In this document: positions 6,605 to 14,326 of the stretch, in pieces
Numbering within the stretch: the first letter of the stretch is position 1
Layout: each line of letters starts with the position of its first letter
Assembly: GCA_035687895.1 (NCBI GenBank)
Contig: DASRUE010000008.1
Coordinates: 1 to 20,619 of the forward strand
Direction of reading: 5' to 3'
Origin: JAERML01 sp035687895
Lineage (GTDB): Bacteria > Bacteroidota > Ignavibacteria > UBA10030 > UBA6906
Length of the DNA: 20,619 nt
Notes under the pieces: model-generated
Told to the model about the DNA's origin: nothing
The model's input: the letters and a program-made list of their open reading frames with translations, nothing else
Databases searched by the model: none
Program-made: the position numbers and the translations under genes

Positions 6605-7492
6605 CTATTTTGTGTCGAGGATGATCGGGAGTCCATCTTTTCCGGCACCCACGATGATCACCTTGGTATTGGGTGATGAGGCGATCTTCTCTGTGGCTTC
6701 AATCCCCTTCCACCGGAGAAGCTGTTCGCTTATTCCCTGGGCCACAATCTTCTGAAAATCAGAAATACCTTGTGCCTCGATACGCTTCCGGTCTGCTTCC
6801 TGTTTCTCCTTGGTCAGGATGAACTCCATCCGTTGGCTCTCCTGATCAGCCCGCTGCTTTTGCTCAATTGCTTCGGTCAGTTGTGAGGGAAGTGCAACAT
6901 TACGGAGAGGTGTGGACTCCACAATCACACCGCGCGGTGCAACTGCCTTCGCAAGCTCCTCCTGAATTGCCACACCGAGCCGTTCCCGTTCGGTGGAGTA
7001 AAGAGCGCTGGCCTGCACGCTTGCGGTCACCGCCCGGCTGATTGAGCGGAACTGCGGAATGAGAATGATGGTCTGGTAGTCTCCACCACCCACCGTCAGG
7101 TACACACGGGCGGCTGAGTCGGGGTTCAGCCTGTACAATGCACTGATTTCCAGACCGATGGTGAGGCCTTCACGTGAAAGAGTCTGCATCGCTTCCTTGT
7201 GTTCCTGGGTACGGATGTCATACTTGATCACTCGGGCCAAAGGATTGACGAAGTTGATGCCGGCAGTGAGAGTCCGTTCTGAAACCGTTCCAAAGAAATC
7301 AACTACCCCCACGTGGCCGGCCGGGACCTGTGTAAAGCACTGCGCCAGCGACAGAATCAGAAAGACGCCAAACGCAACGGAAGAAAGCGTGGAAACCGTA
7401 CGGAAAGCAATGTTCTGCTTGGCTTGAACTGCTGACCTCCGCCAGATGAAGAACGCTGCAATTGCGATCAGAAGGGTAAGTATGAATGACAT
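6605..7492 (-). CDS. SPFH/prohibitin family membrane protein
   Basis: This is a 295-residue membrane protein. Two hydrophobic segments lie at the N-terminus (residues 1-17 and about 36-52). An SPFH/band-7 domain of prohibitin type follows from about 54: QVPAGHVGVVDFFGTV, then LTAGINFVNPLARVIKYDIRTQ and PRGVIVESTPLRNVALP. A charged, probably coiled-coil stretch occupies about 205-245 (IEQKQRADQESQRMEFIL). Family members assemble into rings or microdomains in the membrane and often modulate proteases such as FtsH. No nfeD or protease gene is adjacent. ATG (complement of 7490-7492) is preceded on the minus strand by AAAGGAA at good spacing. The gene lies downstream of the cytochrome, with a hairpin between, so it may be transcribed separately. 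Confidence 0.92.
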   Translation of the reverse strand: MSFILTLLIAIAAFFIWRRSAVQAKQNIAFRTVSTLSSVAFGVFLILSLAQCFTQVPAGHVGVVDFFGTVSERTLTAGINFVNPLARVIKYDIRTQEHKEAMQTLSREGLTIGLEISALYRLNPDSAARVYLTVGGGDYQTIILIPQFRSISRAVTASVQASALYSTERERLGVAIQEELAKAVAPRGVIVESTPLRNVALPSQLTEAIEQKQRADQESQRMEFILTKEKQEADRKRIEAQGISDFQKIVAQGISEQLLRWKGIEATEKIASSPNTKVIIVGAGKDGLPIILDTK

Positions 7493-7606
7493 GACGAGTT
7501 CCTTTCGGTGAAGTGGACGATGGAAGTGACGAACGCGGCGTACTATGCTTACACTAATCTACTAAGAGATTGCAGGAAGGGCAACAAGAATCGGCAACAA
7601 CGCGAA

Positions 7607-7636
7607 CACCCCGCTCACACCAAGGTGGGCGGGGCG
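7607..7636 (-). terminator. GC-rich hairpin downstream of the multiheme cytochrome gene
   Basis: Arms CACCCCGCTCAC (7607-7618) and GTGGGCGGGGCG (7625-7636) pair over 12 positions with one G-T pair and one mismatch, around a 6-base loop. It begins 25 bases past the cytochrome stop on the minus strand. No clear T-run follows on that strand, so it is a terminator-like structure rather than a textbook intrinsic terminator. Confidence 0.45.
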
Positions 7637-7660
7637 TCAAGGTGACACACTATGATATTG

Positions 7661-9568
7661 CTATCTCAGGAGGATCATCTTCTTGGTGGCTGAGAATTGC
7701 GCGATCTCCAGCTTATAAAGATAGACACCGCTGGCCACCGAAAAGCCGAAGTCGTCCCGGCCGGACCACGTCACTTCGTACCTCCCCGCGTTGAATTGAC
7801 CATCCATGAGCCGTGCAACCTCCTCGCCAATGACGTTGTACACGATCAGTCGAACGTTTTCTCTCTTAGCGATGTCGACAATAATCTTCGTCATCGGGTT
7901 GAACGGGTTCGGGTAGTTCTGGGAGAGGTTATAAGATGCAGGGATTGGACCCTTGGTCTCCTTTACGCCGGTGAACCCCCATGCCTGCCAGTACGCCCAG
8001 AGCGTGTCAGACAACTGAAGGTCGGTTGGTTCGCGCCAATCGGTCAGTGTCGGGTCGCTGCTGATGCCGAATGTTGGCACGGCCGCGGTTGAGCCGGATG
8101 GATTCCGGTGGCAACTGGCCGCGCAACTATTAAGCATGCCGAGCGTCGGGCTGGACACATTCTGGTATTGGCGGGTCTTGTTCGGCGCAATCACGTTGAA
8201 CGTGTGCGTATGAATATCGTACGGCTTTGCCGTTATTGCGGTCTTGGCCATATGGCACTTCGAGCATCGTCCGCTGCCGCCGCTGTTTGCAAGGCCGAGT
8301 GGATCATACACTCCATGCCTGGTATGCTGGTTCACGACAGCACCGATGGAATCACGATACTGCGGCTCATTTTGTACCCAGTACTTCGGGATGGCAGCAA
8401 ATGGCCCGAAGGTCGCATGGCAAGAGAGGCAGAGCGTGTTGTCATCGTTATCCACCTTGAACCGCGTCGGGCCTACAGTGAGTGAATCAATGAGGCTGTG
8501 GCTGTTAGGTGAATTGCTGTGCGCCGTGTGACACGTGAAGCAGGTGATCTCGACAAAGGGATTGTTATAATGTGCCGAGCCTATTATTTCCTGGTATTGC
8601 TGGTGATGCTGACGCGCGCTCACAAGGTCAGGCCACGTGCCCGGTCCACCCGCTTGGTTTGGCGGTGTGCCGAAGTTCATGAACTCCAGGAGTGGGTGAG
8701 TCGTGTCGGCCGGGTTGAAGTAGGTGTTCGCAATCTCATTCTTTGGATACTCATGTGTGCCGACCAATCCTGCGCCTCTCCACGATGATGCACGGTTGTG
8801 GCACTGGCCGCATACTTCCATCTTTGCCTGCTTTGTGGGCAGGTTCTTCGGGTTCATTGTGCCGCTGGGACCGCCGAAGTGGGTAGCGCTCGGCCCGTGG
8901 CAGGATTCACATCCCACAACGATGTTCACCGCCGAACTGCTGCTCGCCCACGTTGCGTGCCACGAAGTATCAACCCCCGCCACCACCTTCTCCACTCTTC
9001 CACCGGTCACGTGGCAACCTGTGCAGTTCTTGTCCCACGACTTCGTCCGGAAAGAATTGTCGATCGGCTTCACTGTTCCGTTGGCGTTAAACCAGTTTCC
9101 GGGGTTGTACGAGGCCCACGTGCCGCTGGAGTTGTCCAGGTACTTATTCAGGTTGTACTGTATTGGCAATATGTAGTAACTTGTATCGATCTTTATCAGA
9201 TACCGCTGCTTAAAGCCCCAGCCATATGTCCAAACGACGCGGTAGGTTGTGCCGCCGGTGCCAACCTGTGCGAAGAAATCTGACCCAACTTTGCTGATGA
9301 TCACCTGAGCGTTGCTGTAGCTCGATCCCATGCTGATCGACAGACCGTTGGTAAAATCTGTCAGTGGCCGAATGGACACGTTGTCGGGAACAAGGTGAAT
9401 CTTTGAATGGAGCGTGCCTGACCACTGGGTGTATTGCACACCACCAATGGCAGAGCTGCTGTGGCATGCCTGGCATTGCTGAGTGCCGGCATACGTCTGG
9501 GCAGACAAGTCGGCCTGCGGCAAAACGAACGCAACGAGCAGCACGAAAGATAGTACAAGAGATTTCAT
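7661..9568 (-). CDS. Secreted eight-heme cytochrome c with T9SS C-terminal sorting domain
   Basis: This is a 635-residue protein with a signal peptide (residues 1-23, cleavage near LSAQ). Seven canonical CXXCH heme sites are visible, at C32, C182, C220, C253, C343, C380 and C435, plus one spaced CX3CH site (SCAASCH, C482). Residues about 541-635 form a type IX secretion sorting domain, with SQNYPNPFNP, VRLIVYNVIGEEVARL, NAGRYEVTW and ASGVYLYKL, ending KKMILLR. The overall pattern resembles the cytochrome c554-like multiheme family, but I cannot assign a reaction. The protein should cross the inner membrane by Sec, receive hemes in the periplasm, and then be moved to the cell surface or outside. 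ATG (complement of 9566-9568) has GGAAGGA upstream. Extracellular electron transfer or reduction of an inorganic substrate are the likely roles, by inference. Confidence 0.9.
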   Translation of the reverse strand: MKSLVLSFVLLVAFVLPQADLSAQTYAGTQQCQACHSSSAIGGVQYTQWSGTLHSKIHLVPDNVSIRPLTDFTNGLSISMGSSYSNAQVIISKVGSDFFAQVGTGGTTYRVVWTYGWGFKQRYLIKIDTSYYILPIQYNLNKYLDNSSGTWASYNPGNWFNANGTVKPIDNSFRTKSWDKNCTGCHVTGGRVEKVVAGVDTSWHATWASSSSAVNIVVGCESCHGPSATHFGGPSGTMNPKNLPTKQAKMEVCGQCHNRASSWRGAGLVGTHEYPKNEIANTYFNPADTTHPLLEFMNFGTPPNQAGGPGTWPDLVSARQHHQQYQEIIGSAHYNNPFVEITCFTCHTAHSNSPNSHSLIDSLTVGPTRFKVDNDDNTLCLSCHATFGPFAAIPKYWVQNEPQYRDSIGAVVNQHTRHGVYDPLGLANSGGSGRCSKCHMAKTAITAKPYDIHTHTFNVIAPNKTRQYQNVSSPTLGMLNSCAASCHRNPSGSTAAVPTFGISSDPTLTDWREPTDLQLSDTLWAYWQAWGFTGVKETKGPIPASYNLSQNYPNPFNPMTKIIVDIAKRENVRLIVYNVIGEEVARLMDGQFNAGRYEVTWSGRDDFGFSVASGVYLYKLEIAQFSATKKMILLR

Positions 9569-10030
9569 AAGTGTGGTCCTTCCATGTGTGTGTGAGATAA
9601 TAGTCGGCTTTGTGGCATGGTCTTCACGTGATCAGATCTTGACAAATGGGGGTGGAGCACAAAGGGGGGCCGAGACCTTCCGAACCTCAAATCAAGATCG
9701 CTTCCAAAGTATTCAGCAAGGAACGGAGTCTAAGCCAATAGGAAGAGCTGAATTTCCTGTAGCATTGCGATGAGCAAGGTGTATGCCATCCGAACACCCA
9801 ATCGAATCTGTTTAAATTTTCATCATTCGAGAAGTTTGTCCTTACAATCAGTTCCTCCCCTTCTTAGCAATGAGAAATCATGTCTCCTCTCTTCTCAGTC
9901 CTGCAAAAGTCTGATAATTGGGTGGAATCACTCATGCGATCATCCAAAATTCTCGCGACCCTTTCATTTTCCCGCAGCAATCTGTATCTTCAGACGATTT
10001 CTTTTCCCTATTCCCCACTGCCATTACCAA
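9569..10030. other. 462-base noncoding divergent region
   Basis: This region separates the minus-strand cytochrome from the plus-strand LD-carboxypeptidase and must hold the promoter of each. It is more AT- and pyrimidine-rich than the neighbouring genes. An open frame continues upstream from the carboxypeptidase to 9770, but its residues look non-coding (many Ser, Cys, His and Phe, no domain). Visible items are a short GT repeat near 9585-9594, a cluster of small palindromes at 9624-9638 and several AT-rich patches. No tRNA, small RNA or coding gene was recognised. Confidence 0.6.
9597..9638 (-). promoter_or_regulatory. Candidate promoter/operator of the cytochrome gene
   Basis: On the minus strand, TATTAT (complement of 9597-9602) resembles a -10 box 28 bases before the cytochrome start; no good -35 hexamer is seen at the usual distance. 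Just upstream are the perfect palindrome TCACGTGA (9624-9631) and the partly overlapping palindromes TGATCA and AGATCT. A weak -35 with a palindrome beside it would fit activator-dependent control. This is a suggestion from pattern only. Confidence 0.25.
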
Positions 10031-10981
10031 ATGGTACCTCTGAAGCCCCCGCAACTGCGAAAGGGCGACCTCATCGGCATCGTCTCACCGGCAAGCCCGG
10101 TTGCTGATGTGTCAAGAATCGAGAGCGGTGTCCGCTATCTTGAAGGATTGGGGTACCACGTTATAGTTGGTAAGCACGTCGCCCAGACGCTTGGTTATCT
10201 TGCGGGTACCGACGAAGAGCGCGTCGAGGATCTCCACGCGATGTTCCGCAACAGGGAGGTTCGTGCAATCATCTGCGTGCGAGGAGGGTACGGGACGCCG
10301 CGGCTCCTTCCCCTTCTCAACTACCGGCTGATTGCCCGCAACCCGAAGATTCTCGCAGGGTACAGTGACATCACCGCGCTGCAACTCGCGCTTTGGAAGA
10401 AATGCCGTTTGATCACCTTCCATGCACCCATGCTCGGCGTGGAGATGGCAAATACCATTGACCCGTGGACAGAGGAGATGTTCTGGTCGCTCGCTACATC
10501 ATCAAGAAGAATCGGCAGCATCTTTGTTCCCACCGACTCAACTCCCCGACCCCTGCATCAGGGCAAAGGACAGGGTCGACTTCTCGGCGGCAACCTCTCG
10601 ATGGTCGTCTCCATTCTTGCAACACCCTACCAGCCCAACTTCACGGATAGCGTCGTGTTCCTCGAAGATGTTACCGAGGAACCCTACCGGGTAGACAGGA
10701 TGATGATGCAACTCCGGAATGCCTCCATACTATCAGCTTCATCGGCAATCCTGACCGGCCAATTCACCGACTGCGTGCCACTGGACAAGAGTAAACCATC
10801 TCTTACTGTGGACGAGATTCTCCAAGAGTCTGCGGCTGCAACCGGGCGGCCGTTCCTTTCCAACCTCCCGTTCGGACACATACCCAAGAAGATGACTCTG
10901 CCCGTTGGTCTTCGCGTCCGGGTTAACGCCGGACAATGCACCATAGAGTTTCTTGAGAGTGCCTGTCGTTCAGCGTTCTGA
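10031..10981 (+). CDS. ldcA: LD-carboxypeptidase (peptidase family S66)
   Basis: This is a 316-residue serine peptidase of the S66 family. LdcA members remove the terminal D-alanine from murein tetrapeptides during peptidoglycan recycling; MccF-type members of the family cleave microcin C instead. The fold signatures are GDLIGIVSPASPV at the start, CVRGGYGTPRLLPLL, and the nucleophile S112 in AGYSDITAL. The likely catalytic partners are E212 (VVFLEDVTEEPYRVDRMM) and H283 (NLPFGHIPKK). ATG 10031 (MVPLKPPQLRKGD) is chosen because typical members start about 10 residues before GDxIGIVSP and because the in-frame extension to 9770 looks non-coding. No Shine-Dalgarno site is visible. Its position next to the mre/mrdA/rodA cluster favours the cell-wall role. 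Confidence 0.88.
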   Translation: MVPLKPPQLRKGDLIGIVSPASPVADVSRIESGVRYLEGLGYHVIVGKHVAQTLGYLAGTDEERVEDLHAMFRNREVRAIICVRGGYGTPRLLPLLNYRLIARNPKILAGYSDITALQLALWKKCRLITFHAPMLGVEMANTIDPWTEEMFWSLATSSRRIGSIFVPTDSTPRPLHQGKGQGRLLGGNLSMVVSILATPYQPNFTDSVVFLEDVTEEPYRVDRMMMQLRNASILSASSAILTGQFTDCVPLDKSKPSLTVDEILQESAAATGRPFLSNLPFGHIPKKMTLPVGLRVRVNAGQCTIEFLESACRSAF

Positions 10982-11006
10982 AATCCCTGTTTTTCCAGCA
11001 CTTTTG

Positions 11007-11037
11007 TTGCCTTTGTATGAAATTTGTGATAACTTTG
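11007..11037 (+). promoter_or_regulatory. Bacteroidota-type promoter upstream of purN
   Basis: TTG (11007-11009) and TAACTTTG (11030-11037) are 20 bases apart. This matches the -33 TTG / -7 TAnnTTTG consensus described for the Bacteroidota primary sigma factor. Transcription would begin at about 11042-11045, roughly 30 bases before ATG 11072. That rules against TTG 11042 as the translation start. It could drive the whole pur-mre-mrdA-rodA run. Confidence 0.5.
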
Positions 11038-11071
11038 TCTGTTGAATGATAACTCTAAGACGTTGAGTCGT

Positions 11072-11695
11072 ATGCTGCAGCTCGCGGTACTCGGATCTGG
11101 ACGGGGTTCCAACTTCCAGGCGATACTCAGCGCGATTCAGCGGGGAGAGTTGACGGGTGTCAGCGTCAAGCTGGTCATCAGTAACAACTCCGCAGCAGGC
11201 ATATTGGAGATTGCGCGAACACAAGGGATCCCATCACTACACATCAGCCAGAAACAGTTTGCAACAGAAGGCGCTTTTGTTGATGCAATGCTGGATGTGT
11301 TACGTGCGCACTCGGTGAATTTCATTGTGCTGGCCGGCTATATGAAGCGGCTCCATCCGCGCCTGGTGGCATCATACAAGAACCGGGTCATTAACATTCA
11401 TCCCGCATTACTGCCGGAGTTCGGTGGAGAAGGAATGTACGGCATACACGTTCATCGTGCGGTGTTGGCAGCCGGACGGCCAGTATCGGGTGCGACCGTG
11501 CATATCGTGGACGAAGAGTATGATCGGGGCCCGATCGTGCTGCAGCGTCGGGTAACTGTTGCACCCGATGAGACTCCCGAAAGCCTGGCTGCAAAAGTGC
11601 TTGCTGTCGAGCACGGGCTGTACCCCGAGGCGATACGGTTGTTTGCCGAAGGAAGAGTGACTGTCACGGAGCGTTCCATCGCTGTTCACACGTAA
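11072..11695 (+). CDS. purN: Phosphoribosylglycinamide formyltransferase
   Basis: This enzyme transfers the formyl group of 10-formyltetrahydrofolate to GAR, the third step of IMP synthesis, in the cytoplasm. The protein has 207 residues, normal for PurN. Visible family features are the N-terminal GSGRGSNFQAIL phosphate loop, VISNNSAAG, the catalytic N108/H110 in NIHPALLPEFGGEGMYG, and the folate-site aspartate D151 in DEEYDRGPI. The GGEGMYGIHVHRAV version of the loop resembles the longer bacterial type. ATG 11072 starts directly before the first strand (MLQLAVLGSG); an in-frame TTG at 11042 is unlikely because it lies at the predicted transcript start. The stop codon overlaps the ribosome binding site of purH. 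Confidence 0.95.
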   Translation: MLQLAVLGSGRGSNFQAILSAIQRGELTGVSVKLVISNNSAAGILEIARTQGIPSLHISQKQFATEGAFVDAMLDVLRAHSVNFIVLAGYMKRLHPRLVASYKNRVINIHPALLPEFGGEGMYGIHVHRAVLAAGRPVSGATVHIVDEEYDRGPIVLQRRVTVAPDETPESLAAKVLAVEHGLYPEAIRLFAEGRVTVTERSIAVHT

Positions 11696-11704
11696 GGAGT
11701 CATC

Positions 11705-13246
11705 TTGCCCCACATTCACCGCGCCCTTATCAGCGTTTCCGACAAACGCGGTCTCTTCGAATTCGCTCACGCCCTGCACGCACTGAACGTCGAGATCATC
11801 TCAACGGGCGGCACCGCCGCTGCACTCACGGACCACGGCATCCCGGTAACACCGGTTTCCACTCTGACAAAGTTCCCCGAGATCCTCGATGGACGGGTTA
11901 AGACGTTGCATCCAATGATTCATGGAGGACTCCTCGCGGTCGCCGATAATGACCTTCACCTTCAGCAATTAAGAGAACATGGGATCGAAGCGATTGACAT
12001 GGTGGTCGTGAACCTCTACCCTTTCGAGCAGGCTATTGCACGCAATGGAGTTCCACTGGACGAAGCCATCGAGCAGATTGACATCGGCGGGCCGGCCATG
12101 ATCCGGTCGGCGGCAAAGAACTTCAAACACAAGGTGGTGGTAGTCAACCCCGACCGCTACGCCACCATCATCGATGAAATGCAAGCGAACAACGGATGTG
12201 TTTCGGAGGCAACGTGTTTCATGCTTGCGCGCGAGGTGTTTCGCCACACATCATCGTATGATGCGGTCATCGCCAATTACCTGGACCATCTCAACGAGGG
12301 GAATGAGAAATTCCCATCCTTGTTCCATCTTGCCTTGCGGAAGGAAGGCGACCTCCGTTACGGCGAGAACCCCCACCAGCACGCATCGCTCTACGGCAAC
12401 TTCACGAATCTGTTCCAACCGTTGCACGGGAAGGAGCTTTCCTTCAACAACATCGTGGACATCGCCGCCGCGGCAAAGCTGGTGGCCGAGTTTGACGAGC
12501 CGACCGTTGCCATTATCAAGCATACCAATCCGTGCGGCGTCGGGTCCGGTTCAACAGTGGCGGAAGCATACACCAAGGCGCTGGCCACCGATGCAAAATC
12601 GGCGTTTGGCGGGATCGTCGCAATGAACAGGCCGCTCGACATGGACGCAGCCGAGAAGATAAATGGGATTTTTCTCGAGGTCATAGTCGCCCCGGGTTTT
12701 TCGGATCCCGTGCTTGCCTTCCTCCGGAAAAAGAAGGACCGCAGGCTGATCCGGGTGACCGCCGACCTTCGGGCACTCGACGAGCTGGATGTGCGGAGTG
12801 TGCCGGGAGGGTTGTTGGTTCAGGAATCCGACCGGGCGCGCATGGGCCGTGACAACTTGCGTGTGGTGACCAAGCGAAAGCCGACCGAGGAAGAAATGAA
12901 ATCGTTGCTCTATGCGTGGCGCGTCGCCAAGCATGTCAAGTCCAACGCCATTGTGTATGCCCGGCCCGACCGGACGATTGGCATTGGCGCCGGACAAATG
13001 TCGCGTGTGGACTCTGCACGGCTCGCTGTATTGAAAGCAAAGGAGGCCGGTTTGAGTGTGCAGGGAACTGCTGTCGCGTCCGACGCGTTTTTCCCTTTCG
13101 CTGACGGCCTACTGGAGGCAATCCATGCCGGCTCAACGGCAGTTATTCAACCAGGGGGATCGATGCGCGACGACGAGGTGATCCGCGCCGCGGATGAACA
13201 TTCTATTGCCATGCTCTGTACCGGCATCAGGCATTTCAAACACTAA
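11705..13246 (+). CDS. purH: Bifunctional AICAR formyltransferase / IMP cyclohydrolase
   Basis: This 513-residue enzyme carries out the last two steps of IMP synthesis. The N-terminal MGS-like cyclohydrolase domain spans about 1-145 (ALISVSDKRGL, ISTGGTAAAL, GRVKTLHPMIHGGLLA, VVNLYPF). The C-terminal formyltransferase domain contains LRYGENPHQ, the catalytic pair K272/H273 in IIKHTNPCGVG, SAFGGIVAMN and ASDAFFPFADG, and ends in GIRHFKH. The length is typical. The start is TTG 11705 with AAGGAG at 11694-11699 and 5-base spacing; this site uses the purN stop codon, so the two are probably coupled. mreB follows after 20 bases, which suggests that purine synthesis and cell-shape genes share one transcript here. 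Confidence 0.96.
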   Translation: MPHIHRALISVSDKRGLFEFAHALHALNVEIISTGGTAAALTDHGIPVTPVSTLTKFPEILDGRVKTLHPMIHGGLLAVADNDLHLQQLREHGIEAIDMVVVNLYPFEQAIARNGVPLDEAIEQIDIGGPAMIRSAAKNFKHKVVVVNPDRYATIIDEMQANNGCVSEATCFMLAREVFRHTSSYDAVIANYLDHLNEGNEKFPSLFHLALRKEGDLRYGENPHQHASLYGNFTNLFQPLHGKELSFNNIVDIAAAAKLVAEFDEPTVAIIKHTNPCGVGSGSTVAEAYTKALATDAKSAFGGIVAMNRPLDMDAAEKINGIFLEVIVAPGFSDPVLAFLRKKKDRRLIRVTADLRALDELDVRSVPGGLLVQESDRARMGRDNLRVVTKRKPTEEEMKSLLYAWRVAKHVKSNAIVYARPDRTIGIGAGQMSRVDSARLAVLKAKEAGLSVQGTAVASDAFFPFADGLLEAIHAGSTAVIQPGGSMRDDEVIRAADEHSIAMLCTGIRHFKH

Positions 13247-13266
13247 CTCTTTAACTGACTCTCCCC

Positions 13267-14292
13267 ATGGGCTTCCTTAATCTCTTCTCGGCCGATCTCG
13301 CCATCGATCTTGGCACCGCCAATACCCTGATCCACATGCGGGGAAGGGGAATCGTGTTGAACGAGCCCTCCATCGTCGCATTCGACCGCAATACCAAGAA
13401 GATCGTCGCCATCGGCAAAGAGGCGCAGGAGATGCTGGGCAGGACGCACCGCGACATCCGCACCATCCGCCCAATGAAAGACGGCGTCATCGCGGATTTT
13501 GAGATTGCCGAGGGGATGCTTCGCGAGTTCATCAAGAAGATCCATGCCAACTGGATGCCGAGCCGGCGGATTGTGGTCTGCGTGCCGAGCGGTGTTACGG
13601 AAGTCGAGAAGCGTGCAGTGCGTGACTCCGCGGAACATGCAGGAGCAAAAGAAGTTCACCTCATCGCCGAGCCGATGGCTGCCGCGATTGGCGTCGGACT
13701 GGATGTCGAAGCGCCCGTCGGGAATATGATCGTCGATATTGGTGGCGGGACCACGGAGATCGCGGTGATTGCCCTCTCGGGTATCGTGAACGAAGAATCG
13801 GTCCGGATCGCGGGCGACGAGATGAACAACGCCATCGTCCAGTTCTTCAAGAAGAACCATAACATCCTGATCGGTGAAAGGACTGCCGAAGCAATAAAGT
13901 GCGAGGTGGGGTCGGCCATGCCGCTCAAGGAAGAAATCAGTATCCGCGTCAAAGGACGCGACCTGGTGAACGGCATCCCCAAGACCACCGAGGCGAGCTC
14001 GGTCGAAATCCGCGAAGCACTGAGCGAGCCGGTGGCTGCGATCGTCGAAGCGGTAAAGCTGACGCTGGAGCGGACACCCCCCGAACTTTCTGCGGATATC
14101 CTCGACCGCGGCGTGATGTTGAGCGGTGGCGGAGCATTGCTCAAAGGACTCGACGAACGGATCCGTCTCGAGACCTCCCTCCCCGTCCACGTTTCTGAAG
14201 ACCCTCTCACAGCTGTCGTGCGCGGCACCGGCAAAGTTCTGGAGAACCTGAACCATTATTCGAAGGTCCTCATCAAGAGCAGGAGATACTGA
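13267..14292 (+). CDS. mreB: Rod-shape actin-like protein MreB
   Basis: This is a 341-residue bacterial actin that binds ATP and forms membrane-associated filaments which organise lateral wall synthesis. Visible motifs are phosphate-1 IDLGTANTLIHMRG (residues 13-26), VCVPSGVTEVEKRAV, EPMAAAIGVGLDV, phosphate-2 VDIGGGTTEIAV (156-167) and the adenosine motif LSGGGALLKGLDERI (285-299). The N-terminal MGFLNLFSADLAIDLG is typical of MreB and includes a hydrophobic membrane-contact stretch. No Shine-Dalgarno site precedes ATG 13267, which lies 20 bases after purH, so translation may depend on the upstream gene. It is the first gene of a full mreB-mreC-mreD-mrdA-rodA elongasome set. Confidence 0.97.
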   Translation: MGFLNLFSADLAIDLGTANTLIHMRGRGIVLNEPSIVAFDRNTKKIVAIGKEAQEMLGRTHRDIRTIRPMKDGVIADFEIAEGMLREFIKKIHANWMPSRRIVVCVPSGVTEVEKRAVRDSAEHAGAKEVHLIAEPMAAAIGVGLDVEAPVGNMIVDIGGGTTEIAVIALSGIVNEESVRIAGDEMNNAIVQFFKKNHNILIGERTAEAIKCEVGSAMPLKEEISIRVKGRDLVNGIPKTTEASSVEIREALSEPVAAIVEAVKLTLERTPPELSADILDRGVMLSGGGALLKGLDERIRLETSLPVHVSEDPLTAVVRGTGKVLENLNHYSKVLIKSRRY

Positions 14293-14326
14293 TGCCCTTC
14301 CGCAGCGTCACGCGTGGGACCCCACC

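Noticed and set aside
9770..10030. 87-residue N-terminal extension of the LD-carboxypeptidase
   Set aside because: The extension has no domain or signal peptide and unlike composition, while ATG 10031 gives the usual S66 length and N-terminus.
11042..11071. TTG 11042 as start of purN
   Set aside because: It lies at the predicted transcription start of the TAACTTTG promoter and adds ten residues not typical of PurN; ATG 11072 begins the first strand directly.
13243..14256. 337-codon open frame on the minus strand opposite mreB
   Set aside because: mreB is highly conserved and fully explains the region; the antisense frame shows no family signature.
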